From Paenibacillus xylanilyticus (GTDB lineage Bacteria; Bacillota; Bacilli; Paenibacillales; Paenibacillaceae): 64,000 nucleotides of DNA. Position 1 is the first letter of the stretch, and each line of letters starts with the position of its first letter. A program made the position numbers and the translations under genes. The notes beneath the pieces were generated by a model. That model saw only the letters and a list, made by a program, of their open reading frames with translations, did no database searches and was not told the DNA's origin. The DNA is taken from NCBI RefSeq assembly GCF_013359935.1, contig NZ_JABMCB010000154.1, forward strand, positions 1-64,000. The letters are read 5' to 3'. Positions 7,813-16,941 of the stretch are shown piece by piece.

Positions 7813-8910
7813 ATGTCTTGTAATCAAACTTCTAAAACTAAAGTTTCGTTTCCCATTCCAGAGTCTGCACCAAGCCAGCTTGTTGGTACGAAAGCAAATA
7901 CGAGTACTCGTTTTGTAATCTCTGATAACCATGAAACGATCAATGCAAACACCCCATTTACGAATGGGTACTGCACACTATGGCATGATACCTCTACAGG
8001 GAAGACTTCAGTAAAATACCGCATGTTCGTATGGCACCTTAATAATAGAGGAGCTAGCATGAAGTATGGTATCACAATAGGTAACAATAATACTTCGGCT
8101 TACTCTATTCATAACGTTAAAAGTACTATTGCGCCAGTAACTTCATTTGTTGAACATGGTAGATGTACAGCAGCTGCTTTGGTCGGTGAAACGATGGATT
8201 CCATCTCGCCAACGGACACCTCTGTACCAGCAGGTAAACTTGGGGTTGTTAAGGAGTGGATCGTGCCTAACAACCAGTTAATTGGTGGAATCATTGAGTT
8301 TACCGTCACCAATACTGCTTCAACTGCAATGTCTTATCGGTTGCGATCGGTTGCTGCAACAAGCACAACAGCAGATTTGAGACTGAATCAAAGTCCGGTT
8401 GTCTCCTACTTTACTGGTAGTAACGGTTCTATTCACCCACGCGGATCTTGGGATTTTGCTGAGATTGCAAGTAGTGTAAGTTACTCCGCAGGTAGTGGGT
8501 GGAAATACTACAATATGAGCAATGGTGCAACTGATAACCTGATGACCAGTGCAACATCGTACGACAGTGCAAACGCAGCTGATAGTAACAAAGGTCATTA
8601 TGGAGCCAAATATACTCTCACGGTCAATCTTTCTAATCCTACAACAAGCGCAAAAACAATTAACATTTACATGGGTTCTCGCGTGAAGCCATACGGTGGA
8701 GCGGTTAAATGGAGCGGCAACAATGTAACATACAAAGTGCCAACTCTAGCGAGTCCTCCTGATAAAGTAGCCGGTACTACACAATATCAAGAAGGAGTAT
8801 TGGTTGCCGAAGTCACCTTGTCTGCAGGGCAAAGTCTTTCACGCACTATTACTGCAGCTTCAGCAGGCGGATTATCGACCCCAGCACTAATTAGTTTCCA
8901 AACAAAATAA
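7813..8910 (+). CDS. Hypothetical beta-rich Ser/Thr/Asn-rich protein
   Basis: The 365-residue product has no signal peptide (start MSCNQTSKTKVSFPIP). It is rich in Thr, Ser, Asn and Gly with alternating hydrophobic residues, as in beta-sandwich surface or inclusion proteins (YTLTVNLSNPTTSAKTINIY, EGVLVAEVTLSAGQSL). Two similar halves may exist (about 30-185 and 190-365). I cannot name a family. It is a single-gene unit with its own ribosome site and a strong terminator. Possible roles include a forespore or cell-surface component; that is a guess. Confidence 0.6.
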   Translation: MSCNQTSKTKVSFPIPESAPSQLVGTKANTSTRFVISDNHETINANTPFTNGYCTLWHDTSTGKTSVKYRMFVWHLNNRGASMKYGITIGNNNTSAYSIHNVKSTIAPVTSFVEHGRCTAAALVGETMDSISPTDTSVPAGKLGVVKEWIVPNNQLIGGIIEFTVTNTASTAMSYRLRSVAATSTTADLRLNQSPVVSYFTGSNGSIHPRGSWDFAEIASSVSYSAGSGWKYYNMSNGATDNLMTSATSYDSANAADSNKGHYGAKYTLTVNLSNPTTSAKTINIYMGSRVKPYGGAVKWSGNNVTYKVPTLASPPDKVAGTTQYQEGVLVAEVTLSAGQSLSRTITAASAGGLSTPALISFQTK

Positions 8911-8925
8911 TATAATTTTAAAAAA

Positions 8926-8962
8926 ACAAAGGGCGACTTATATAGTCGCACCTTTGTTTTTT
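8926..8962. terminator. Terminator between convergent 7813 and 8970 genes
   Basis: AAACAAAGG and CCTTTGTTT with inner CGACT/AGTCG form a long stem followed by T6. It serves the plus-strand gene and probably the convergent one. Confidence 0.85.
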
Positions 8963-8969
8963 ACCTTAT

Positions 8970-9683
8970 TTACTTAGAGGATTCTATTGTGTATCCTGGG
9001 AATACGCGCTGAACCTTAACTGGAGAAGATTTCACGACATCGCGTTTGCTTACAACGTATTCCATTTTCCCCCCAGTCGATATGGTTGTTCCATTATCAA
9101 CAGCTGGAGCCAATGTGACTGTCAGATCCCAATAATCGACTTTTAGTTCATCTCCCCCCTTTTGAATTCCTACTCTTACTAAATATTCTGGTCTTTGACC
9201 ATTCTGATTCTTTTTAATAGTCTTCATATCGATTATTTTTGTTGACAACATTGTTGGTCCCATAGATGATGCTTCTTGTTTCAAACGATCAACATCTAAG
9301 CTTGTTGTTGATTTTTTTAAGAGATCTTCATCTCCTATATCAACTCCTGTAAGGAAAACCTGCACCGTATTATTAATACTTGCTAATTGAAGCTGTCCTA
9401 CTTCCTTCATGTTCTCATCCCAAACATTTTCAGAAGGGATGCCAGTCGCATTAATAGAGACAGTCTGTGTCTTCTCATTCCATGCCACAGATGCACCTAG
9501 TGCCTTGGAGACAAAACTGATTGGTACCATTACACGGTTATTGACCATTTTTGGAGCTACATCTGTTTGTAGATTGTTTCCATTAACATTCAGCTTGATC
9601 ACACCAGCTGCGTAAGCAGAACCTAACGCTCCAGTCATAACCGTGACAGTAGTTAAGATTGAAAAAATAATCTTTTTTTTCAT
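8970..9683 (-). CDS. Secreted copper-amine-oxidase-like stalk-domain protein
   Basis: ATG 9683 (MKKKIIFSILTTVTVMTGAL) is preceded by GGGAGGG at 11 bases; an upstream in-frame codon at 9710 lies before this site. The 237-residue product has a signal peptide cleaved near AYAAG. A stalk domain follows in residues about 27-85 (KLNVNGNNLQTDVAPKMVNN, VPISFVSKALGASVAWNEKT), common in Paenibacillaceae secreted proteins. The C-terminal half is unassigned. It is divergent from a second stalk protein (9844-10482), so the two probably share the 9684-9843 promoter region. Confidence 0.8.
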   Translation of the reverse strand: MKKKIIFSILTTVTVMTGALGSAYAAGVIKLNVNGNNLQTDVAPKMVNNRVMVPISFVSKALGASVAWNEKTQTVSINATGIPSENVWDENMKEVGQLQLASINNTVQVFLTGVDIGDEDLLKKSTTSLDVDRLKQEASSMGPTMLSTKIIDMKTIKKNQNGQRPEYLVRVGIQKGGDELKVDYWDLTVTLAPAVDNGTTISTGGKMEYVVSKRDVVKSSPVKVQRVFPGYTIESSK

Positions 9684-9843
9684 ATGATTGAAATCCCTCC
9701 CATTTACCAATATAAACGAATTTTACCCAAATAAGTTACAGAAAAAACGAATTTATTTTGCACATTGTACCTTAGAGGGAATTCCAAACTTTTTGATAAA
9801 CCACAGCGTTTAGATTATAACTTTCTTTGGAGGCGAAGATTAT
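9684..9843. promoter_or_regulatory. Divergent promoter region of two stalk-domain genes
   Basis: The two start codons face away from each other across 160 bases. TTTGGAGGCGAAG (plus) and GGGAGGG (minus) are the ribosome sites. No convincing operator palindrome is seen. Confidence 0.4.
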
Positions 9844-10482
9844 ATGAAACGTATTGTTAAAATTGGACTCGCAGGAGTGTTGCTCACTTCTGTGTTTAGC
9901 GCAGGTGCGTATGCAGCATCTGTAGTTCCTAAGGTCTTTATTCATGGTAACGACATTAAAAGCAGCAGTACAGCTCCAAAACTGATAGATGGTTCAGTAT
10001 ATGTTGCACTTCGTACCATTTCGGAGGGACTTGGAGCAGATATCCAATGGGACAACAAAAGCAAAACTGTTTACGTCAATTCTGATCCAAAATTCGACGG
10101 AGAATCGAGTAGTGTTTCCTATGTAAATGAACGGAATTTGGCATTCAATTGGATCATGGCTTACGATGAAAGACGAAGAGAAGATGTGTTTGCCTTAAAT
10201 GCTTCTGGCTTCAAAACTGATATTTACAACGAAAGTTTCCCTTCTGGAACTTACAATATGGGCACGATAGTAGAAATGCAGCCTGTAGACCATGATGCTA
10301 AGAGCCTCACCGTACGTATCATACAGCGAGTTACCGCTGAGGATGACTACAACGTAAAAATAGAAAATTGGAAATTCACGTTTGAGGGGACGGATAAAAT
10401 TAAATCGGTTTTAGTCGTACCGAAATCTACTCAGTACTTAGACCGCTACACCTTGTTCCCAGGAACAAGTTTTGGCATGTAA
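9844..10482 (+). CDS. Secreted copper-amine-oxidase-like stalk-domain protein
   Basis: The 212-residue product has a signal peptide (MKRIVKIGLAGVLLTSVFSA, cleavage after AYA) and a stalk domain in about residues 28-82 (KVFIHGNDIKSSSTAPKLID, VALRTISEGLGADIQWDNKS). The remainder, rich in beta strands and charged residues, is not recognised. It is paired divergently with the 8970-9683 protein, to which the N-terminal third is similar. Both may be wall-associated or secreted factors of the same pathway. A very strong terminator follows. Confidence 0.8.
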   Translation: MKRIVKIGLAGVLLTSVFSAGAYAASVVPKVFIHGNDIKSSSTAPKLIDGSVYVALRTISEGLGADIQWDNKSKTVYVNSDPKFDGESSSVSYVNERNLAFNWIMAYDERRREDVFALNASGFKTDIYNESFPSGTYNMGTIVEMQPVDHDAKSLTVRIIQRVTAEDDYNVKIENWKFTFEGTDKIKSVLVVPKSTQYLDRYTLFPGTSFGM

Positions 10483-10499
10483 TACTGTAAAGTAACCGT

Positions 10500-10530
10500 T
10501 TTAGGGTGGCTGCTTCGCAGCCACCCTAAA
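10500..10530. terminator. GC-rich terminator after the 9844 gene
   Basis: TTTAGGGTGGCTGC TTC GCAGCCACCCTAAA is a perfect 14-bp stem. No long T tract follows on the plus strand, so efficiency may rest on stem strength. Confidence 0.7.
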
Positions 10531-10720
10531 GCTGGTGCAATAGCTGATGTCTTAAGTAAATTAGCCAGCAGCACGATAATTCTGTAAGCTTGATCTTCTT
10601 TTAAAACTTCCTCAATCCTCAGCGTCTTATTTTTGTTCAAATCTAATCGTAATCTCCAATATTCTTTAGAAATTCAGAAATTGCAGAGGATATTTGTACT
10701 GTATTGTACTGTATGAAAAG

Positions 10721-12451
10721 TCATTCCAATCCTGATTGGATACATAGTAGTTCCTCATTTATTTTCTCTTTTAGATACGAATTGCTCATGATCGAACGAT
10801 ACAAATCTCCGTTAAATCGATGGATGACCTTTGCAGCAACCCTACGGCCGTAAATGTCATTTAAAGCATCAGATGCTTGGCCCTTGGTCCATCCTTGATC
10901 ATAATCAATTCGATTTCTCTCGAGTTGGTCTCGTTGAGCAGGGCTCATCGCTAGATTACGCCACCTTGCCTCTTTCAATATTATTTTTGTCTTTATATTG
11001 CTAAGGAAATTCTCCGCAATTCCTTGAGCGTACTCCAGGGATAATGGTTCGTGATGTAAAGGATATAACTGCTTGTTTTGATTTTCGAAGATGATCCACC
11101 AGTGCTCTTCCTCTTTAATCAGGTAACAATACTGTTGGTTTCCGATACTGATATAGTACGCTCGATCCGAAAATGAATTCCAAAGGTAGATCGTTTTGGT
11201 GGAGAAAAGGTTTATTTCGCGCATTTTTTTGCCATACTCGAATGCTATTTGTTTTAACCTCTCGTGAAATTCGACAACGGATTCTCCTTCTTCCATGACA
11301 ACACCAAGGAATAGGTCAAGTTCCTCTTCCTCTTCTTCCCCCAAGTCCAATCGTCCAGGAGGGAAAAGATTGCTCAATGTCATCAGGGAGTGATCTTCAG
11401 TGACACCTACCACATCTAAAACCAAACAATCCATTTTATCCGGATATAGACGGGTACCACGACCAATGCACTGAATGTAAAGACTTTCGCTCTTCGTTGG
11501 ACGGGCCATGAGGATACAACTTACACTTGGTTCATCGAAACCTTCTGTAAGGATCATGCAATTGACCAGCACTTGAATAACACCGGTTGAAAATTCCTGG
11601 AGTATTTTAGACCTGGCCTCCTCTGGCAAAGATCCATCTATCGCTTTAGCCCTAACATCATACTTGGCAAGACCTTCTGCTATATCGTAGGCCTGCTTAA
11701 CGTTAACAGCAAAAACAATGGTTTTACGAGATTCACCGTGCTCCAGATAAGCTTGCACGATCGTGTCAATGACGCTCTCTTTACCCATCTGTTCTCCAAG
11801 CTGCTTCTCATTATAATCTCCAGCCATCGTTTCAACAGACTGAAGATCTAATTCATCAATGACGATTTTTTTTCCTCGGACATCACAAAGGTAACGTGCA
11901 AGGATGAGATCCAGTATGGATTTTTCCAACACGATTTCTTCGTAGACTTGACCCAATGCTTGTCGATCCAAACGATTAGGGGTAGCTGTGATGCCTAACA
12001 GGGGGGGACCGTCTGCCTCAAAACAACCTAAACTCTCCAATACTTTCATGGATCCTTTAGATACACTGTGATGAGCTTCATCATAAATGACCAGGCCTGG
12101 CTTTACCATTTGTCTCCCTCGGATAAGGGTTTGGGTGGATGCAACGATTACGTCAGCTTCTTGTTCATTATCCACCCCTTTGACTTTGCCGACTTTAACG
12201 TCACCCCAGACCAATTTCATTTTTTCTGCAGTCTGTTTGAGCAGTTCATCACGGTGGGCGATAAAGACGATCGGCAAGCCGTTATTGTATCGGTCCCTGA
12301 ACAGCTTAGAGATGGAGGCTGCAACGATCGTTTTACCTGCGCCTGTTGGCAAAACAATGAGCTGCCTTTTTACACCCAGTATCAGTTTGTTGAAAAAGGT
12401 CTTTTGAGCCTCTATTTGATAATCTCTTAAAGCGATTTCCAAAGAAACCAA
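10721..12451 (-). CDS. Superfamily 2 DNA/RNA helicase (SSL2/XPB-like)
   Basis: The 576-residue ATPase contains Q-like motif ALRDYQIEAQ, motif I LPTGAGKT (about 35-42), Ia HRDEL, motif II DEAH (about 124), motif III GITATP and motif VI QCIGRGTRL (about 325). It belongs to the type III restriction/RAD3-like SF2 helicases that move on double-stranded nucleic acid. A C-terminal extension of about 200 residues (FSDRAYYISIGNQQYCYLIK and following) is not seen in the minimal family. It begins 7 bases after the coupling-protein gene, so it is likely part of the transfer operon. A purely cytoplasmic DNA-processing role is expected. Confidence 0.85.
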   Translation of the reverse strand: MVSLEIALRDYQIEAQKTFFNKLILGVKRQLIVLPTGAGKTIVAASISKLFRDRYNNGLPIVFIAHRDELLKQTAEKMKLVWGDVKVGKVKGVDNEQEADVIVASTQTLIRGRQMVKPGLVIYDEAHHSVSKGSMKVLESLGCFEADGPPLLGITATPNRLDRQALGQVYEEIVLEKSILDLILARYLCDVRGKKIVIDELDLQSVETMAGDYNEKQLGEQMGKESVIDTIVQAYLEHGESRKTIVFAVNVKQAYDIAEGLAKYDVRAKAIDGSLPEEARSKILQEFSTGVIQVLVNCMILTEGFDEPSVSCILMARPTKSESLYIQCIGRGTRLYPDKMDCLVLDVVGVTEDHSLMTLSNLFPPGRLDLGEEEEEELDLFLGVVMEEGESVVEFHERLKQIAFEYGKKMREINLFSTKTIYLWNSFSDRAYYISIGNQQYCYLIKEEEHWWIIFENQNKQLYPLHHEPLSLEYAQGIAENFLSNIKTKIILKEARWRNLAMSPAQRDQLERNRIDYDQGWTKGQASDALNDIYGRRVAAKVIHRFNGDLYRSIMSNSYLKEKINEELLCIQSGLE

Positions 12452-12457
12452 CCCCTT

Positions 12458-13918
12458 TTATTCATTTAGCTGAAATGGATCAGCCTCAAAATCCTCAATC
12501 TCAGTAATTCCATATAATGCTCGGAGTGAGTCAAATTCCTCAGCAAAGTTCGGATCCCCACCTCTTACTCTCTTAAGATAATCTTCTTCTTCAAAGTAGA
12601 AGATCTTATCGACTGTGGCCGCATCAAGATAGTCAGATATAATAAGGGCCTTTTGCGGATTGAGTCGTCTGACCTCATCTGATGTGACTGCCTGCCTTTC
12701 GGCCGTAGAAACCGTCTTTTTATCCGGAACCAAACCAAAAACGCTAGACGATACGCTCTCAATAGGTATAGTAGCTGTTCCACAGAACCAAGAAGCATAC
12801 TCACTGGATACTTGGGAAAGACCGCTTAAAAATACTTTGGTCTTCAAGTTGTTTAAAAGGTTGGCTGCCTTATCCTCTCCATACTTTTGTCTTAGCTGTT
12901 CCACCCCTTGAATACCCAGGGCCAGACCCATACGTCTCGAGCGAGCTGTTGCTGCGACCGTGTCAATGATCGGAATAATTCCCAAGTTTGCAAACTCGTC
13001 CAAAAAGAACAGAACTGGGAAGCCATCGGTGATGTCCTGGAGCCTTTGGAGGAGCTGTTGGTACAGTACAGCCATAAGTGGGGCAGCATAAAGCGATTTG
13101 GTCTCTGGAACAGATACAAAAAGAACCACAGGCTTCTTTTGGTCACCATTCATTCCATACCTTAAATGCCGTGGTTGGATATCATTTCGTTCAGCAAAAT
13201 GGACTACTCGATCATCCATAAATAGCTGCATATTCGTAGCAATAGTCACTTTGATACTCGCTAAAATCTTTTCAGAACCCGCTGCTTGTTTAAAGAGTGC
13301 ATATTCACGCCGGCATAATTTATACTTGGCAAATAGAACGTCCATCTCTTCCATATCCATGAAGAGAATGATGTCCATGGCTTCCCCGATTCGAGGGCAT
13401 TCCGGATTACGATATTTAACATAGAGGAAAGCTGAAACTAAAAGCGGTAATGACATATTAAGCCATGTTGAGTCCCCTCCCCCCTTCCCTTGTATTTCGA
13501 AGGCCAGACCCCCATTCATCAATATGAGTTGGGCTATTTCTTTGATTTCCGCATAATCCTTTGCAACAGCAAGCGGATTGTATCCTGGGAAATGATTTTC
13601 AAATGGTGATAAACGTATCGTTTCGAAACCACGGCGACGCAATTCCGGACCGGTCTTCCAGTACAGTTCTCCCTTGGGGTCGGTGACAACTGCAGATACT
13701 CCTTCATCTAAATCTAAAAGGTTAGGAATAAAAAAAGTACTCGACTTACCTGAACCGGTAGGTCCTACTAAGGCTAGGTGTTCATAGGATAGTTTCTGTG
13801 ACATTCGAACATTTTGACCGAGGATAAACCCACCTTTCCCCATAATCGGTCGTAAGGTTCTGTAATCCATCAGACTTGCGGTACCGCGGTTATTTGTAGA
13901 TGCTGCAGCTGAGCTCAT
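12458..13918 (-). CDS. VirD4/TraG-like type IV coupling ATPase lacking a membrane anchor
   Basis: The coupling protein hands the relaxase-DNA complex to the secretion channel. ATG 13918 (MSSAAASTNNRG) has GAAGGAGG upstream; an earlier in-frame ATG (13951) overlaps the leader terminator. The 486-residue product contains Walker A GPTGSGKSS (about residue 52), VTDPKGELYWKT, Walker B VLFFLDEFANLG (about 284) and ARSRRMGLALGIQG, all typical of VirD4/TraG. VirD4 proteins normally carry N-terminal transmembrane helices of 50-150 residues; none is present here. The small two-helix protein at 14085-14315 may supply the anchor. Confidence 0.88.
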   Translation of the reverse strand: MSSAAASTNNRGTASLMDYRTLRPIMGKGGFILGQNVRMSQKLSYEHLALVGPTGSGKSSTFFIPNLLDLDEGVSAVVTDPKGELYWKTGPELRRRGFETIRLSPFENHFPGYNPLAVAKDYAEIKEIAQLILMNGGLAFEIQGKGGGDSTWLNMSLPLLVSAFLYVKYRNPECPRIGEAMDIILFMDMEEMDVLFAKYKLCRREYALFKQAAGSEKILASIKVTIATNMQLFMDDRVVHFAERNDIQPRHLRYGMNGDQKKPVVLFVSVPETKSLYAAPLMAVLYQQLLQRLQDITDGFPVLFFLDEFANLGIIPIIDTVAATARSRRMGLALGIQGVEQLRQKYGEDKAANLLNNLKTKVFLSGLSQVSSEYASWFCGTATIPIESVSSSVFGLVPDKKTVSTAERQAVTSDEVRRLNPQKALIISDYLDAATVDKIFYFEEEDYLKRVRGGDPNFAEEFDSLRALYGITEIEDFEADPFQLNE

Positions 13919-13950
13919 TTGGACCTGCCTCCTTCGTTTATTGAAGAACA

Positions 13951-14002
13951 AAAAAGGCGTCTGAAGAAACCAGGGGATGCCCTGTGTCTCTCCAAACGCC
14001 TT
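13951..14002 (-). terminator. Leader terminator/attenuator of the coupling-protein gene
   Basis: AAGGCGTTTGGAGAG and CTTCAGACGCCTT form a long imperfect stem with the GC-rich core GGGCATCCCC inside, then TTTTTT and the ribosome site. It lies between the predicted promoter (14041-14070) and the gene. Confidence 0.75.
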
Positions 14003-14040
14003 ACTTGGGGTAGTTTGGTTAAGGATATGTCTTTGTACAA

Positions 14041-14070
14041 ATTCTAACCTATAACCAGTGGCGGTGACAA
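14041..14070 (-). promoter_or_regulatory. Predicted sigma-A promoter for the coupling-protein operon
   Basis: On the minus strand TTGTCA (14070-14065) and TAGAAT (14046-14041) are 18 bases apart. The -35 is within a hairpin (CCACTGG / CCAATAGTGG) that may also end transcription of the gene at 14085. Confidence 0.5.
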
Positions 14071-14084
14071 CTGTCCACTATTGG

Positions 14085-14315
14085 TTACTCAGAAGCATTG
14101 TCGGAACTCACTCGTTTCTCTCGGGTCTGTTTACGCTTCTTTTTTATGGCGATATCCATCTCAATTACGATGATGAAGACAACTGCAAACAATAACACCG
14201 TTAGCCAGGGGATATCGATACCAAAAATAAGGCTGCAAAGTACAACAGTAACAACGTAACCCGAGATGTTCTTCAAATATAATCCTGATCTGCTTTTAAA
14301 GAATTCTTTCATCAT
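14085..14315 (-). CDS. Small two-helix membrane protein
   Basis: ATG 14315 has GGGGAG nine bases upstream and overlaps the stop codon of the previous gene (ATGA). The 76-residue product has two adjacent membrane helices in residues about 19-56 (YVVTVVLCSLIFGI, WLTVLLFAVVFIIVIE) and a basic tail (KKKRKQTREKR). This layout resembles the N-terminal anchor of VirD4-type proteins, and the next gene downstream encodes an anchor-less VirD4 homologue. A split coupling complex is a reasonable but unproved idea. Confidence 0.65.
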   Translation of the reverse strand: MMKEFFKSRSGLYLKNISGYVVTVVLCSLIFGIDIPWLTVLLFAVVFIIVIEMDIAIKKKRKQTREKRVSSDNASE

Positions 14316-15337
14316 TCTGACCCACTCCCCATATAAGAACATTCTACAGGAAATGATGGTAGTAAGTATGTACCGGTCTCTTTGGATGAACGAATTGGGA
14401 AAATATCAAAAAGCATACGAAGTTCATAAGAAGAATCTAGATGATAGTTCTCTCTAAAATATGAAATGAGTTCAGAGGTAACTTCTGGTGTATCAAAGAA
14501 AGAAGGATCTACATAGACGGATAGCTGCTCAGTCATATATCCATACTGTATGACACTAAAGAGGATCACATCTACATACTGGCTTTGATTAGTGTTGTGA
14601 GAATGACGGCTACTAAGAATGACATTTTTGTTCTCAAATTGGCTTCCTACATAAGTTGGCTTTGAAAATCGAGCTCTTTCAATGAAATAATTCTTTTTTT
14701 CAAAGATGGGCTTGCCGTGAAGCGTGGTGAATTTCGGAACGATATTCTTACGCATGGCCAGCTGAGAAATCGTCCGAAGTCTCCGGTAATACTGTGCATA
14801 GGATGTAGCAGCGTCAACTATAGGATCAGAAAGATCATTGTTATCTACGTATTCTTTAAATGAGTAGAATATTAATTCGGCTACTTCTGCAGGAGCATTG
14901 TCCATAATGAATGACATATCATTATAAATCGAAAGCTCCGGGGCAAACGTGACATTAGGATTGTTTTCTTGGATGTTGCGGATTTGTAACGTCGCTTGAC
15001 TCTGGTTACCAAACGGCAGGCAACAGAACACATACCATTGTTGATTATGGTTTGTAAAATACTGCAGAAGCGGTCGCAGTTTTAGATCACTCAGTGCGTC
15101 TACTCTGGCAACCTGCCAATGTTGCATAGTTAATTCCTTAAGGTCAGCTTCTTCTACATTAATGGGTGCCTCGATATACAAGATTTGCCCAGACGCTTGA
15201 TTAAAGTGAACCTTAAGATCAATATATCGGTCGTTAAGCAGTTGGAAATGAATTTTTATTCTATTCAGCTCATCGAGCGATACAGATTCATTTGAAAAAC
15301 GAATTTTATAGTGAGTAAATCGATTTACTATATCCAT
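14312..15337 (-). CDS. Hypothetical protein of the transfer region
   Basis: The 341-residue soluble protein starts MDIVNRFTHYKIRFSNE after a clear AGAAGGAG site. It has no signal peptide or membrane helix and alternates strands and helices without a motif I recognise. The N-terminal region, with polar beta segments (IHFQLLNDRYIDLKVHF), might be a small ligand- or protein-binding fold. It overlaps the next gene by 4 bases, so the two are translationally coupled. Its ribosome site is partly inside a hairpin. Confidence 0.65.
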   Translation of the reverse strand: MDIVNRFTHYKIRFSNESVSLDELNRIKIHFQLLNDRYIDLKVHFNQASGQILYIEAPINVEEADLKELTMQHWQVARVDALSDLKLRPLLQYFTNHNQQWYVFCCLPFGNQSQATLQIRNIQENNPNVTFAPELSIYNDMSFIMDNAPAEVAELIFYSFKEYVDNNDLSDPIVDAATSYAQYYRRLRTISQLAMRKNIVPKFTTLHGKPIFEKKNYFIERARFSKPTYVGSQFENKNVILSSRHSHNTNQSQYVDVILFSVIQYGYMTEQLSVYVDPSFFDTPEVTSELISYFRENYHLDSSYELRMLFDIFPIRSSKETGTYLLPSFPVECSYMGSGSE

Positions 15338-15344
15338 ACTCAGT

Positions 15345-15368
15345 CTCCTTCTGATTTATCATCAGAAG
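15345..15368 (-). promoter_or_regulatory. Hairpin partly covering the ribosome site of the 15337 gene
   Basis: CTTCTGAT and ATCAGAAG form a perfect 8-bp stem with a 5-base loop on the mRNA. The last bases (AAG) are also the start of the AAGGAG ribosome site, so folding could restrict initiation. Confidence 0.5.
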
Positions 15369-15496
15369 TGCTGATCTCCATTTATATTTGATGAGCTTTA
15401 AAATGAGCTTTAAAAGCACATCTCCAACGATAAAGTTGGCTTGGAGCTCCATTCGTGCCGGGAGGTGCTCATTACCGGATAAAGAGAAAGTGGGAA

Positions 15497-15889
15497 TTAA
15501 TATGTGTACGAGGAAGCCTTGTCTAGAGCGTCCTTGCATAATGTGAGTGCAGCGCTCAACTCAGATTTCGTTGTTTGATACAGTTCTTCGTGAGGCTCAC
15601 TTGAGCTTAAATCGACTATTTCACTTAACTGCTTGAGTGCTTTGAACAAATCTGGAGCTGCTGCCATGAGTTTAGCTAATTCTAATGCTTGCTCCTTAGG
15701 GAGTGATGGTTGAACAAGAACTGTGGCTAACGCCTCATCTGAATCAGGTTGAAACGTTTGGTGCGTGTCTTGAAATAAGTCTGGTCCAGTTAAGACTTGG
15801 CGTCGGATCGAATAATCACTAGATTCTACACAAAGTTGTAGACCTGTTACATTTGTAATTGCTGGTGTTTCTTTAAATGTTGAATTCAT
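15497..15889 (-). CDS. Hypothetical protein with phage-like C-terminal motif
   Basis: ATG 15889 has CAGGAGG upstream. The 130-residue protein has a polar N-terminal half and a helical C-terminal half with the segment LAKLMAAAPDLFKALKQLSE. Such MAAAP-L--AL stretches are common in small phage and plasmid proteins of unknown function. No catalytic motif is visible. It is upstream of the 14312-15337 gene in the same direction with a gap of about 160 bases in which no good gene is seen. Confidence 0.6.
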   Translation of the reverse strand: MNSTFKETPAITNVTGLQLCVESSDYSIRRQVLTGPDLFQDTHQTFQPDSDEALATVLVQPSLPKEQALELAKLMAAAPDLFKALKQLSEIVDLSSSEPHEELYQTTKSELSAALTLCKDALDKASSYTY

Positions 15890-15969
15890 GGTAATAACCT
15901 CCTGAAATGATGTTGGATATTCTATACATGAAGCATAAGTCTGTTTATAAATATTACAACTCTATCAAA

Positions 15970-16941
15970 TCATTGAAGAAATTTAATGATGTCATTCCAA
16001 GTGGCTAATATCGTTAGTCCGATCATTAATAGAAATCCTGCAAAGTGTATCCAGCCCTCTTTTTCTGCAGAGATTGGACGAACCATTCCAATCAAAGTTA
16101 CGAGAACTCTACCACCATCCAGAGCCGGCAAGGGCAGCAAGTTGAAAATGGCTACATTGAGATTCATGATTGCGGCCCAAATCATTAAATTTTGAATCGT
16201 TGAATAACTTGCTATATCGAATGTCTGTTTCATTACTCCTGCAGGACCTGATAGGTTAGATAACGCTTCGTTCCCTAAAATGATGTCCTTTAAACCGTAA
16301 ATCAAGATAGTAGAGTAATGCCAGGCATCCTTCAATGTCTTTTCAAACACGTTCATAGACGAAAAATAGGAAAACAAGATATTGGTCAACAAGATAAGAG
16401 CAAGTGCCACCAGGATATTTGCTAATGGACCAGCTAAAAGAATACTTAACTTTTGAATAGATGATTTACTTGATAATAATGAATCATAGTTAGATACCGG
16501 GATGATCCTTCTTCTTTTGCCAACGCATATATAGGCATTCTCACTGAGAGGGAGCGTAAACAGATCCTCACCTTTTAAAAATGTTAATTTCCGATGTTTG
16601 TGATCTAGTTTTTTGATTAACACCTTCTCCAGATCTTGATCGTCATTAACCCTATCATAAATGGCAGCTATTCCTTCTTCATTTTTATCAAGGTAAAGCT
16701 CCTGATCAATAATAAAGTAGGTTTCATCGTCCCCGGCCATTCGTACATAACCACCAATCGGAAATAAGCGTAGGACAAATCTAGTTTGTTTCATCGTAAA
16801 AGAAAATAGTCTGGGGCCCATTCCTATAGAGAATTCTGGGCATCCTACATTAGCTTTTTTCGCGATAATAAAATGGCCAAATTCATGGGAGATAACCAGC
16901 AACATGAATATCATAACAACGGCCAAAATGGAAAGTATCAT
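15970..16941 (-). CDS. M50-family intramembrane metalloprotease
   Basis: Site-2 proteases cleave membrane proteins within the bilayer, often to release regulators. The 323-residue product begins with a membrane helix carrying the zinc motif HEFGH (residues 19-23), then GPRLFSFTMKQTRF and FPIGGYVRM as in RseP/SpoIVFB relatives. A second zinc-ligand segment LPALDGGRVL lies near residue 280, flanked by helices. The middle 85-150 region replaces the PDZ domain of RseP. An AGGAGG site precedes the ATG. Position beside transfer genes suggests regulated processing of a membrane or signal protein, perhaps a peptide pheromone; the substrate is unknown. Confidence 0.88.
   Translation of the reverse strand: MILSILAVVMIFMLLVISHEFGHFIIAKKANVGCPEFSIGMGPRLFSFTMKQTRFVLRLFPIGGYVRMAGDDETYFIIDQELYLDKNEEGIAAIYDRVNDDQDLEKVLIKKLDHKHRKLTFLKGEDLFTLPLSENAYICVGKRRRIIPVSNYDSLLSSKSSIQKLSILLAGPLANILVALALILLTNILFSYFSSMNVFEKTLKDAWHYSTILIYGLKDIILGNEALSNLSGPAGVMKQTFDIASYSTIQNLMIWAAIMNLNVAIFNLLPLPALDGGRVLVTLIGMVRPISAEKEGWIHFAGFLLMIGLTILATWNDIIKFLQ

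Noticed and set aside
15306..15539. 77-codon minus-strand open frame between 15497 and 15337
   Set aside because: It has no ribosome site and overlaps the well-supported 15337 gene and its leader. A 48-residue internal version from MELQAN also lacks a site.
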